Shown here: piece after piece, positions 33,959 through 40,853 of the stretch
Layout of the letters: every line of letters starts with the position of its first letter
How positions within the stretch are numbered: the stretch's first letter is position 1
Assembly: GCA_016207515.1 (NCBI GenBank)
Contig: JACQPN010000006.1
Coordinates: 1 to 40,853, forward strand
Source of the DNA: Euryarchaeota archaeon
GTDB lineage: Archaea; Thermoplasmatota; SW-10-69-26; JACQPN01
Length of the DNA: 40,853 nt
Reading direction: 5' to 3'
Made by a program: the position numbers and the translations under genes
Notes under the pieces: model-generated
Told to the model about the DNA's origin: nothing
Database searches by the model: none
What the model saw: only the letters and a program-made list of their open reading frames with translations

Positions 33959-35050
33959 ATGTCGCTTTCCCGCGTTTTCATCGTGGTTTCTGTGACCCTG
34001 GCGGTCTTGGCTCTTCCGGCCGCGGGGGTGCTCGGTCCTGGGGACGGCGTAAAGGTCGGCCCCGGGGAGGCGGATTCGGTGGCCGCAAGCGCGGCGTTCC
34101 ACGGATTCCGCTTGGAGCGACAGATCGCCTTGCCGGCGCCTTTGCCGGCGGACGCACGCGTCGACACGCAGCGTCTCCTGGAAGGGACCTGGTCGCCGGT
34201 CGTCGACGCGGAATACACCGCGACGGGGCTCCAATCGTTTGCCCGGCGGGCCGTAGGCGAGTCGTACGCATCAGGCCTCGACGAGGCCATGACGGTCGCC
34301 GGGATCGTTCCGCGTATCGGCGTGCCGCGGGAATCACCGGTGGAGCTCGTGTTCCTCATCGACGATCTCCGCGTTTCCGGCGACGCGGCAGACGCGGACG
34401 AAGCGACCTCGGCCAAAGGCGACGATTCCCCGCGGTTGCGGGAAGAAGACCCCGTCGAACGGGCCGTTCCCGGCCGCGCACCGAGGACGGCCGACGCCGG
34501 CCCGTCGATGGAACCGGTGAAGGACCACCCGTCCGGTATCCGGGAGGCGATCACCCCCCGCCCGGGCCCCGAGCCTGAAGGCGCAGGCCCCGCGCTCATC
34601 GTCGCCGGCACCTTGACCTCGATCTTAGCGCTGATCCTCGCCCGGCGCATGATCGACCGGCGCCGGCTTCTCACGGTCTCGAGCCGCAACCGTGTCCTCG
34701 AAGTCGTCACGAAGCGCCGCGGCGCGCCCATTTCGGCCATCGCCCGCGAGACGCGCCTTGCGGCGAGTACGGCGGAGTACCACGTCCGGATCCTCATGGA
34801 CTTCGGGCTTGTCGTCCGCACACGCCTTCGCGGACGTGCCATCTACTTTCCTGCGGGCCTCGAGCCCGCGTCACGGGCGCGACTTGCCCTGGAGGCCAAC
34901 GAGCGCACGAAGGCCATCCTGCGGCTACTCGAGCGCGCTCCCGAGGCCACGGTCCGGGACGTTGCGGCGCAAGTCGGCGTGAGCCGAACGGCCGCGCATT
35001 GGCACATGGTCCGTATCCGGGAGGCGAAGGCCCTTCACATGGCCACTTGA
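33959..35050 (+). CDS. Membrane-anchored regulator with tandem winged helices
   Basis: A 363-residue protein: signal sequence or first membrane helix (4-26; VFIVVSVTLAVLALPAAG), an extracytoplasmic segment of about 200 residues ending in an acidic/proline-rich linker (SPRLREEDPVE, GPEPEGAG), a second membrane helix (about 222-240; ALIVAGTLTSILALILA), then two winged helices in the cytosol: about 252-305 (RGAPISAIARETRLAASTA, VVRTRLRGRAIYF) and 312-360 (PEATVRDVAAQVGVSRTAA). This is the layout of an archaeal one-component membrane regulator: an outside domain sensing a surface signal and inside DNA-binding domains. Start ATG 33959 is preferred over an upstream frame because the signal sequence begins there. 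The ligand domain shows no known fold to me. Confidence 0.82.
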   Translation: MSLSRVFIVVSVTLAVLALPAAGVLGPGDGVKVGPGEADSVAASAAFHGFRLERQIALPAPLPADARVDTQRLLEGTWSPVVDAEYTATGLQSFARRAVGESYASGLDEAMTVAGIVPRIGVPRESPVELVFLIDDLRVSGDAADADEATSAKGDDSPRLREEDPVERAVPGRAPRTADAGPSMEPVKDHPSGIREAITPRPGPEPEGAGPALIVAGTLTSILALILARRMIDRRRLLTVSSRNRVLEVVTKRRGAPISAIARETRLAASTAEYHVRILMDFGLVVRTRLRGRAIYFPAGLEPASRARLALEANERTKAILRLLERAPEATVRDVAAQVGVSRTAAHWHMVRIREAKALHMAT

Positions 35051-35195
35051 CGATGGCGAGGATGGCTGGGCGGGCGACCACGCGACGCTCCACCCTCCGT
35101 GGCGGTTGAGATTGCCGGTCGAGGTGATCCTGGTAGCCCGTAGGATACCGAAAACTCCTTTGCCTGCAACCGACGTGTTGCATCAAGTTGGGAGC

Positions 35196-35465
35196 ATGGG
35201 AGAACCATTGCGCACGCTGACGCCCGATGCCTTCGAGGCGATGTTGGCCAAGGCCGAGGAGCGTGCGAACGCTGCGGCCGCCACCGTGGCGGCTCGGACG
35301 AAGCGCATCGAAGAACTCCGGCAAACTAACGCGGGGATGCGTGCCGATGAGATCCGTCTCAAGGCCAGCGAGTCGGTCCGAGAGATCGCCGAACGTGACG
35401 CGGCACCGCAGAAATCGACCGAAATCGACAAGTTCGGTTTCGTCGTCCGCGTGATGAAGCGGTGA
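35196..35465 (+). CDS. Small helical protein, unknown function
   Basis: An 89-residue protein. After MGEPLRTLTPDAFEAMLAK comes one long charged, alanine-rich helix (ERANAAAATVAARTKRIEE, then DEIRLKASESVREIAERD) likely to form a coiled coil, and a short VVRVMKR end. No signal peptide or domain match. Codon third positions are GC-rich as in neighbours. Competing minus-strand frames look arginine-rich and non-coding. The start follows GGGAGC. It lies in a gene-poor stretch before ksgA. Confidence 0.5.
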   Translation: MGEPLRTLTPDAFEAMLAKAEERANAAAATVAARTKRIEELRQTNAGMRADEIRLKASESVREIAERDAAPQKSTEIDKFGFVVRVMKR

Positions 35466-35649
35466 AGACAAGGACCCTTTTGCGCCCGTGGCCCACGGTG
35501 CCGTGAACGGCCTGTCATTCTCCTTGGAACCGCGCTTGGTCCGATCGGATCGGAAGATCCCTGCCGGCCCACGCCGGCAAGCCCTTGCCTTCACGTTTCG
35601 ACGCTTGTCCCAATCCCGTTAAGTGGTCTCCCGCCGGTTTCCTGGATGC

Positions 35650-35949
35650 ATGACCGAGAAGCGTAGGGATGGGACTCTCGCGACCCCGGCGCATGATATG
35701 CGCTCGGAGGACGCGTTCGAATTCGTATTGGAGGATACCGTGAGACGGCCAGAGCCGCCGCCAGTCGCCCCGGGGGGCGATCTGTCGCAAGACGACCAGG
35801 GTTTCAAGCGGCGCCTCGTCGAAGCCGAGCTCAAGGCCGAGAGGGCAAGGACCATCGCGCAGAAGGTCGCCGAGGACCTTGCCGACCTCGAGCCCAATAC
35901 AGGCGCCGACAGGCGCGAGCGACTGGGCCTTCACGCAGGCGGAGCCTGA
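35650..35949 (+). CDS. Small helical hypothetical protein upstream of ksgA
   Basis: A 99-residue, highly charged protein: MTEKRRDGTLATPAHD, helix (SEDAFEFVLEDTVRR), a proline hinge (PEPPPVAPGG) and a long helix (FKRRLVEAELKAERARTIA, KVAEDLADLE). The family is unknown. A GTTAAG element at 35618-35623 is centred about 29 bases before ATG 35650, matching leaderless genes here, and codon bias supports coding. The minus-strand alternative covering the same bases has no promoter and a poor composition. Confidence 0.5.
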   Translation: MTEKRRDGTLATPAHDMRSEDAFEFVLEDTVRRPEPPPVAPGGDLSQDDQGFKRRLVEAELKAERARTIAQKVAEDLADLEPNTGADRRERLGLHAGGA

Positions 35950-36086
35950 AGGGGCCCGAGCCGCTCCGGGGAGGACGGCCCACGGGGTGTCGCTGGCATT
36001 GGGTCCCCGCCGGCCGGCGGCTCCTTCCTGGAAGCGCGGTCTCGGGCCCATGGCGCTTGATTCCGGCGGCGAACCCAATCCCGACC

Positions 36087-36095
36087 CTTTTTAAC
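36087..36095 (+). promoter_or_regulatory. TATA box of ksgA
   Basis: CTTTTTAAC is centred 27 bases before the GTG at 36118, which decides that start over TTG 36112. Confidence 0.6.
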
Positions 36096-36117
36096 GGGAA
36101 CCTTCCATGATTTGCCC

Positions 36118-36918
36118 GTGCCCATAAGGCGAAAAGACGGCACCATCCGGCCGAAACTAGGCCAACATTTCCTGAAAGACCCGCGTGTCGCCGCGCGCCA
36201 CGTGGGCTACGCGAGCGTTGGCCCAGGAGACGCCGTCCTCGAGATCGGGCCGGGGCCGGGGATCCTGACTTTTGCCCTCGCCGAGGCCGCCAAACACGTG
36301 TACGCAGTGGAGATCGACCGCGAATTGGCCGACCGGCTGGAGGCGAAAGGCCTACCCGCCAATGTGGAGGTGATCCGAGGCGACGCTTTGAAGGTGACGC
36401 TGCCGCGTGTCGACAAGGTGGTCGCGAACCTCCCGTACAAGATCTCCTCGGCCATCACGTTCCGACTCCTCAAGCACGGCTTCAAGATCGCCGCACTCAT
36501 GTATCAGAAGGAGTTCGCCGACCGATTGGTCGGAAAGCCCGGCACCGACGACTATTCGCGCCTTTCCGTGAACGTCGCATACCGTGCAGATTGCAAGGTC
36601 ATGGAGACGGTCCCCCCCGGCGCCTTTGACCCGCCTCCACGCGTGCACTCGGCCATCGTCACGCTTTCGCCCCGTCCCGCTCCGTTCAAAGTGATCGACG
36701 ACGACCTCTTCGAGGACGTGGTCCGTCTGGCCTTCGGCAGCCGCCGCAAGACGCTGCGCAATGCGCTCTTGGGGCGAAGCGAATCGTTGGGGTTCACGAA
36801 GACAAGGTTGGCGGAGATAATCCCCGCGAGCGCCGAGTACGAGCGTCGCGGCGAAGTGCTGACGCCCGCGGAGTTCGCAGCGGTCGCCAATCGCATAGCA
36901 CAGGGGAGGGCAGGTTGA
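36118..36918 (+). CDS. ksgA: 16S rRNA dimethyladenosine transferase KsgA/Dim1
   Basis: A 266-residue SAM-dependent enzyme that dimethylates two adjacent adenines in the 3' helix of 16S rRNA late in small-subunit assembly. Signatures are the N-terminal KLGQHFLKDPRVA, SAM loop EIGPGPG (42-48), acidic EIDRELADRL, catalytic NLPY (104-107), and the C-terminal FDPPPRVHSAIV with the helical FGSRRKTLRNAL. Length is normal for archaeal members. It is leaderless with a GTG start. The following HemK2-like gene is 7 bases away, the usual archaeal order. Confidence 0.96.
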   Translation: MPIRRKDGTIRPKLGQHFLKDPRVAARHVGYASVGPGDAVLEIGPGPGILTFALAEAAKHVYAVEIDRELADRLEAKGLPANVEVIRGDALKVTLPRVDKVVANLPYKISSAITFRLLKHGFKIAALMYQKEFADRLVGKPGTDDYSRLSVNVAYRADCKVMETVPPGAFDPPPRVHSAIVTLSPRPAPFKVIDDDLFEDVVRLAFGSRRKTLRNALLGRSESLGFTKTRLAEIIPASAEYERRGEVLTPAEFAAVANRIAQGRAG

Positions 36919-36925
36919 GCATGGC

Positions 36926-37714
36926 TTGCGGGTGGTGGTCAGATTGACGCCCCCAGGAGCGCCCGGAAAGCAGTCGAGGCGCGCCACGATCGATTACTAT
37001 GGTATCGCGTTGGAGATCCACCCTGAGGTGTACGAACCGGCCGAGGACACGGAAGCCATGCTGGAAGCGCTGCGTGTGAGGCCGGGACAACGCGTACTTG
37101 ACATCGGGACGGGAACGGGAGTACTCGCGATCCAGGCAGCCCGTGCGGGAGGCCGCGTCGTGGCCACCGACGTGAACCCATACGCCGTGGCACTCGCCCG
37201 GCTCAATGCCGCTCGAAACGGCGTGGCCATTGATGTCGTGCGCGCCAGCCTTTTCCAGCCCTTCAGGGGGCGTTTCGACGTAGTACTCTTCAACCCGCCT
37301 TACCTCCCGGTCGATCCGGGGGACCGGATCCGCGGTTGGCTGAACCTTGCTCTCGACGGCGGCGAGACGGGGGATGCGGTCATCGAGCCGTTCCTAAGGG
37401 ACCTCGCCGGCCACCTGGAGCCGCACCACGGGAAGGCGTTCATGCTCGTCTCGAGCTTCACAGGCGGAGGCATCGAGCAGCAGGAAGGAAACGCACAATC
37501 AAGGGGTTTCAGGGTCGTGGAGGTCGCATCGCGTCGCCTGCCGTACGAGAGGTTGGCGGTGCTCGAATTGCTCCCAAGGACCGAGGAGACCGTCGAGTTC
37601 AAGATCGAGGAGCCGGCGCGGGAGGCGAAGGAGCCCCTGTTTTTCAGGCCGGCCTTCAAGATGGCGGAGCCGCGAGCCGGCAAAGAGGTCGACCGTGATT
37701 CAAAGCTCGTTTGA
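36926..37714 (+). CDS. HemK2/PrmC-like protein glutamine methyltransferase
   Basis: About 262 residues. Class I methyltransferase with the HemK2 opening EVYEPAEDTEAM, SAM loop DIGTGTG (59-65), TDVNPYAVALARLNAARN and catalytic NPPY (123-126). Family members methylate the GGQ glutamine of release factor aRF1, usually with Trm112. A C-terminal extension of about 45 residues after the usual end (VEFKIEEPAREAKEPLFF and on) is atypical for archaeal proteins of about 200 residues. Several starts are possible: TTG 36926, GTG 36932 and 36935, or TTG 36944. All lie close behind the ksgA stop, implying one transcript. Confidence 0.9.
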   Translation: MRVVVRLTPPGAPGKQSRRATIDYYGIALEIHPEVYEPAEDTEAMLEALRVRPGQRVLDIGTGTGVLAIQAARAGGRVVATDVNPYAVALARLNAARNGVAIDVVRASLFQPFRGRFDVVLFNPPYLPVDPGDRIRGWLNLALDGGETGDAVIEPFLRDLAGHLEPHHGKAFMLVSSFTGGGIEQQEGNAQSRGFRVVEVASRRLPYERLAVLELLPRTEETVEFKIEEPAREAKEPLFFRPAFKMAEPRAGKEVDRDSKLV

Positions 37715-37954
37715 TCAGACCTGGAAGCTGCGGAAACCGAGCGTCGCCTTGACCTGTGAACGCCGAATGGTCCAGAATCCATCCTAAAGTGTCTTTTGGC
37801 CAAACGCTAAAGAGAAGCGGTCGGGAAAAACCGGCGGTGTGCCCTTGCACTCTTCCGATCGCACTTTACCAGATGATAGTCGGCCAGGGTTGTGCAATAG
37901 TTGGATGTAGTACCTTTCACAGAGCGCGTCCAACGGATTTCTTCTGGTGATTGA

Positions 37955-39676
37955 TTGGCACTCAAGAGAATAGTCGTGGTCGGTATTGCGATGATATTGG
38001 TCGGCACAAACGTGGCCTTGGCCGATAACGTGGTGAACGATATTGCCGCCAACGGCGGGGACACAGTCGACGTCGGCGAGACCACGTCGATAGGATTCAA
38101 GATAGTAGCGACGGCGACGCAGCAAGGCGACACCCAGCAGGGTTGCAATGCGGCCGACGGGACGCCCGCGGCCGTGACGATACACTACCCGGAGCACGTG
38201 AGCGCGGTGCCCGACGTTCTCACATTCACCAGATGTAACGCCTTCCAGGACGTGATCTTCTCCGGCGATACCGCGGGCGACTACGAGATCAGCGCGACCG
38301 CGGACGATGCAGGGTCCGGCACGTACGCTTCGCACCAGGCCACCTTCATCCTCCACGTCGGTGAGGGCGGCTCCGGTGCCGATACGACGGCACCGCAGAT
38401 CTCGATTTCCGGTGACATGGAAGCCGAGGCATCCGGCCCCGACGGAGCCACGGTCGACTACTCGATCTCGGCCGAGGACGATAGTGGGGGGGCGGTCGAG
38501 CTGTCCTGCCAGCCGCCTTCCGGTGCGACGTTCCCGCTCGGCGTCACCCTCGTCCACTGTGTGGCGACGGACACTTCGGGAAACAGCGCCGAAGCGACCT
38601 TCTCGGTCACGGTCAGCGACACCACCGCGCCCGCCATCGACGCCCATGACGACGTTTACGCCGAGGCCACGGGTCCCGGCGGAGCGATCGTGGATTACGG
38701 CTATCCAGCGTGGCATGACGCGGTAGACGGCGATGGAGTGGCGTCTTGCGTTCCCGCAAGCGGCGAGACCTACGCTCTTGGCCGCACGGAAGTCACGTGT
38801 AGCGCTAGTGATGCGGCCGGAAACTCGGCCGCGTCCTTCTTTGACGTGTGGGTGGTCGACACCACGCCCCCGGCCATCGAAGGGCACGACGACATCGTGG
38901 TCGAGGCGACGGGCCCCGATGGCGCGGCGGTCGATTACTTGGCCCCCGCCAGCCACGATCTGGTGGACGGCGACGGGGTGGCGACTTGCGACCCGGCGGC
39001 CGGCTCGATGTTCGCGCTTGGGGATTCGTCCGTGGATTGTGTTGCCGCTGACGCGGCCGGCAATTCTGCGTCGAGCGGGTTCACGGTCTCGGTCGTCGAC
39101 ACGACGCCACCGGTTTTGAGCCTCCCGGCCGACTTCCTTGAGGCCGCGGATGGTTATCCGGACGGCACGGTATCGTACGAAGCCTCGGCCTGGGACCTCG
39201 TTGACGGCGCCGTCGCGGTGGTATGCGATCCCGCCTCCGGCTCGCTCTTCGCTTACGGCACGACCACGGTCACGTGTAGCGCCACCGACTCCCGCGGCAA
39301 CAGCGCCTCGGGGAGCTTCGATGTGACCGTCTACGTGTCGTGGTGCGGGTTCCAACCGCCTCTTGCCAACGGCCGATCGGTGTTCAAGCTCGGAAGCATC
39401 ATCCCGGTGAAGTTCTGCCTCACGGCGGAAAGCGCTGGGATCACGGACCTGGTCGCCCACATCTATGTCAAGAAGCTGAGTAACAGCGCATCCGGAACGG
39501 AAATTGCGGCCGGTTCCACGTCCGCCGCAGACGTTGGCAACACGTTCCGCTACAGCGCCGACGGGGCCCAATACATCTTCAACTTGGGCACGAAGACGCT
39601 CTCGAGAGGCATGTGGCAGATCCGGGTGGACCTTGGTGACGGAGTTTGGCATACGACCAACGTGTCGCTGAAGTAG
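37955..39676 (+). CDS. Secreted HYR-repeat protein with C-terminal PxKF-like domain
   Basis: A 573-residue exported protein: signal peptide (1-23, ending NVALA), an N-terminal beta domain (about 24-135) with two Cys, then four HYR-type Ig repeats (about 145-222, 225-308, 309-390, 391-470). Each starts with DTTAP/DTTPP and contains a buried Cys pair (such as SCVPASGETY and VTCSASD) and a GNSA end. The C-terminal domain (about 480-573) reads PLANGRSVFKLGSIIPVKF, characteristic of the PxKF domain found after HYR repeats. Function is adhesion or surface structure, by analogy. No sorting signal is visible. The TTG start has GGTGA 4 bases upstream; a long antisense frame is rejected because the signal and repeats are on this strand. 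A neighbour with the same architecture follows. Confidence 0.88.
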   Translation: MALKRIVVVGIAMILVGTNVALADNVVNDIAANGGDTVDVGETTSIGFKIVATATQQGDTQQGCNAADGTPAAVTIHYPEHVSAVPDVLTFTRCNAFQDVIFSGDTAGDYEISATADDAGSGTYASHQATFILHVGEGGSGADTTAPQISISGDMEAEASGPDGATVDYSISAEDDSGGAVELSCQPPSGATFPLGVTLVHCVATDTSGNSAEATFSVTVSDTTAPAIDAHDDVYAEATGPGGAIVDYGYPAWHDAVDGDGVASCVPASGETYALGRTEVTCSASDAAGNSAASFFDVWVVDTTPPAIEGHDDIVVEATGPDGAAVDYLAPASHDLVDGDGVATCDPAAGSMFALGDSSVDCVAADAAGNSASSGFTVSVVDTTPPVLSLPADFLEAADGYPDGTVSYEASAWDLVDGAVAVVCDPASGSLFAYGTTTVTCSATDSRGNSASGSFDVTVYVSWCGFQPPLANGRSVFKLGSIIPVKFCLTAESAGITDLVAHIYVKKLSNSASGTEIAAGSTSAADVGNTFRYSADGAQYIFNLGTKTLSRGMWQIRVDLGDGVWHTTNVSLK

Positions 39677-39938
39677 GCCCTTCCACGGCCGACACAGGGC
39701 GCGCTCCCAGCGGGGCCGCCCGGCCGTCGGCGCGGGCTTCCCGTCGCGGCGATTCCCCGAGCGGGAGGCTCGATCGGCCACGCCCCGCCCGGCCGTCGTC
39801 AACTGGGCTCGGACGAAGGCCAGTAACCTTGTGTATACGGGGAAGTCCTCGCTGTGTCCGACCAGTTATAGATGACTTTCACCAAACGCTTATAAGTGGC
39901 CGTCGCCGAGCCTTGCTTCACTGGAACGGAGGAAAATC
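39677..39938. other. Intergenic region with repeat, hairpin and promoter
   Basis: CCGCCCGGCCGTCG occurs twice (39716-39729 and 39785-39798). CGAGC/GCTCG (39758-39762/39768-39772) forms a hairpin that could end the upstream transcript. CTTATAAG (39889-39896) is the TATA box of the next gene, and GGAGG (39928-39932) its ribosome site. Confidence 0.5.
39889..39896 (+). promoter_or_regulatory. TATA box of the second HYR gene
   Basis: CTTATAAG predicts a start near 39919, with a 19-base leader carrying GGAGG 6 bases before TTG 39939. The motif CCAAACGCT at 39882-39890 also occurs at 37800-37808 before the first HYR gene. Confidence 0.55.
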
Positions 39939-40853
39939 TTGAAACATCAGGGTAACCCCCGCAAGGGGGACGGTCGAAGCCATCTGTGGCTCACGATGGC
40001 CGTAGCCGGCGCCTTGGTGCTGTCCGTCATCCCCGCGGCCTCTGCGGCGGACAACACGCCGCCAGTGTTGTCGATCCCCGCGGACATTACCGTTTACGTT
40101 GGGACCGATCCGGGCGTTGTCCTCTCCTGGTCCGCGTCAGCCGTTGACGACCAGGACGGCTCCGTTCCGGTTGCGTGCTCGCCATCAAGCGGCTCGTTTT
40201 TCCCTGTCGGCGACCACGTGATCTTCTGCTTTGCCTCGGACAGCAACCTCAACACCGCCATCGGCAGCTTCATGGCGTTCGTCCTAGGCGGGTCGCCGCC
40301 GCTGGCGCAGCCTCCGGTGATTCTCGTGCCCCCTGACCTGCGTATCACGGTCGCCAACGGGGTGACCGGTACGGTGGTGGCGTACGAGGTGGCCGCCGTC
40401 GATGAAGTGGACGGCACCATGGCGGCCGTTTGCCAACCGGCCTCAGGGTCTTTTTTCGTCGTGGGGACCACGTTGGTGAGGTGCCAGGCGACGAACAGCC
40501 GGAACCTTACCGGCTTCGGGTCGTTCAACGTGACCATCGACGAGGCCGCGCCACCTGGAGGTGGCGGCTCGGGCGGCTCGGGAAGCACTTCGGACAATGT
40601 TCCGCCTTTTCTCACGATCCCGGCAGACATGACGTTCAGGGCGGCCGGCGGCGGGGCGGTCGTCTATTTCGGAAGCACGGCCGTGGACGATAAGGACGGG
40701 GACGTGACCGTGGACTGTTCCCCCGCAAGCGGGAGCTTCTTCCCTCTTGGCGTGACCAGCGTTGTCTGCCAGGCCGTTGATTCGAACGGTAACATCGCGA
40801 TCGGTGCTTTCAGCATCACGATCCTCGACCCGCCCTTCCCGCCCCCACCGCCG
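39939..40853 (+). CDS. Secreted HYR-repeat protein, 3' end beyond the window
   Basis: 305 codons are open to the window edge. The signal peptide is about residues 1-33 (LWLTMAVAGALVLSV, ending AASA). Three HYR-like repeats follow (about 35-113, 118-200, 217-297). Each has a Val-Asp-x-x-DG core and Cys pair (VACSPSSGSFF, AVCQPASGSFF, VDCSPASGSFF). A Gly/Ser linker (GGGGSGGSGSTS) separates repeats 2 and 3, and a proline run begins at the edge. It is similar in design to the preceding gene but distinct in repeat sequence, so probably a paralog rather than a recent copy. TTG 39939 is chosen for its spacing to GGAGG and because the signal peptide starts there. Confidence 0.85.
   Translation, partial: MKHQGNPRKGDGRSHLWLTMAVAGALVLSVIPAASAADNTPPVLSIPADITVYVGTDPGVVLSWSASAVDDQDGSVPVACSPSSGSFFPVGDHVIFCFASDSNLNTAIGSFMAFVLGGSPPLAQPPVILVPPDLRITVANGVTGTVVAYEVAAVDEVDGTMAAVCQPASGSFFVVGTTLVRCQATNSRNLTGFGSFNVTIDEAAPPGGGGSGGSGSTSDNVPPFLTIPADMTFRAAGGGAVVYFGSTAVDDKDGDVTVDCSPASGSFFPLGVTSVVCQAVDSNGNIAIGAFSITILDPPFPPPPP

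Noticed and set aside
34794-35594. 266-codon minus-strand frame near 35 kb
   Set aside because: It runs across the winged-helix end of the membrane regulator and the small helical gene, with arginine-rich composition and no start signals.
37784-39802. 672-codon open frame on the minus strand
   Set aside because: It is antisense to the HYR protein. The repeats, signal peptide and PxKF-like end are all on the plus strand.
1-40853. CRISPR arrays, insertion sequences, tRNA or rRNA genes
   Set aside because: No regularly spaced repeats, transposase or recombinase signatures, or recognisable stable RNA sequences were seen on either strand.

Overview
The window looks like a chromosomal piece of a GC-rich archaeon, most likely an uncultivated member of the Thermoplasmatota (Euryarchaeota); the lineage is an inference. 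The archaeal signs are: (1) TATA boxes centred 26-29 bases upstream of first codons, implying leaderless mRNAs (174, 4561, 7635, 15043, 22449, 36118); (2) secreted proteins ending in PGF-CTERM-like archaeosortase signals (2940, 10899); (3) a ksgA-hemK2 pair; (4) bacterio-opsin-activator-type HTH domains; (5) a KaiC-like ATPase with a winged-helix partner. GTG and TTG starts are frequent. Third codon positions are very GC-rich, so many long open frames lie antisense to real genes.

Layout. 1-4561: a possible divergent partial gene at the left edge, then a three-gene operon of secreted beta-sandwich proteins (the last one sortase-anchored), converging on a fourth surface protein that shares a domain with the second. 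4742-8342: a DsbA-like/winged-helix fusion, an SRPBCC (AHSA1) protein, and an AN1 zinc-finger rhomboid protease that shares a symmetric TATA element with a degenerate class II aldolase-like gene. 8408-10899: a secreted M14 carboxypeptidase behind two dyad sites. 11038-11880: a bactofilin-like protein. 12043-14961: a membrane sensor kinase with four PAS domains. 15043-16361: a MaoC hydratase and a CitE-type lyase, overlapping. 16593-18859: a second membrane kinase and its Rcp1-like response regulator. 18918-22449 (minus): biotin carboxylase, biotin carrier and carboxyltransferase, an acyl-CoA carboxylase. 22488-25307 (minus): winged-helix protein, KaiC-like ATPase and two paralogous 7-TM proteins. 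25627-32352: a giant soluble GAF2-PAS7 histidine kinase, a response regulator and an internally duplicated Bat-type regulator. 32656-35050: a secreted beta-helix protein and a membrane-anchored tandem winged-helix regulator. 35196-37714: two small helical proteins, KsgA and a HemK2-like methyltransferase. 37955-40853: two HYR-repeat surface proteins, the second running off the window.

How the genes fit together. Two themes dominate. One is signalling: three histidine kinases, two stand-alone receivers, a KaiC/7-TM module and several one-component regulators. The other is the cell surface: beta-sandwich, HYR and beta-helix proteins plus an anchored peptidase. The MaoC, CitE and carboxylase genes together suggest CoA-thioester catabolism of the leucine, itaconate or propionate type. 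The strongest candidates for undescribed systems are the 7-TM pair/KaiC/winged-helix cluster and the sortase-anchored beta-sandwich operon.
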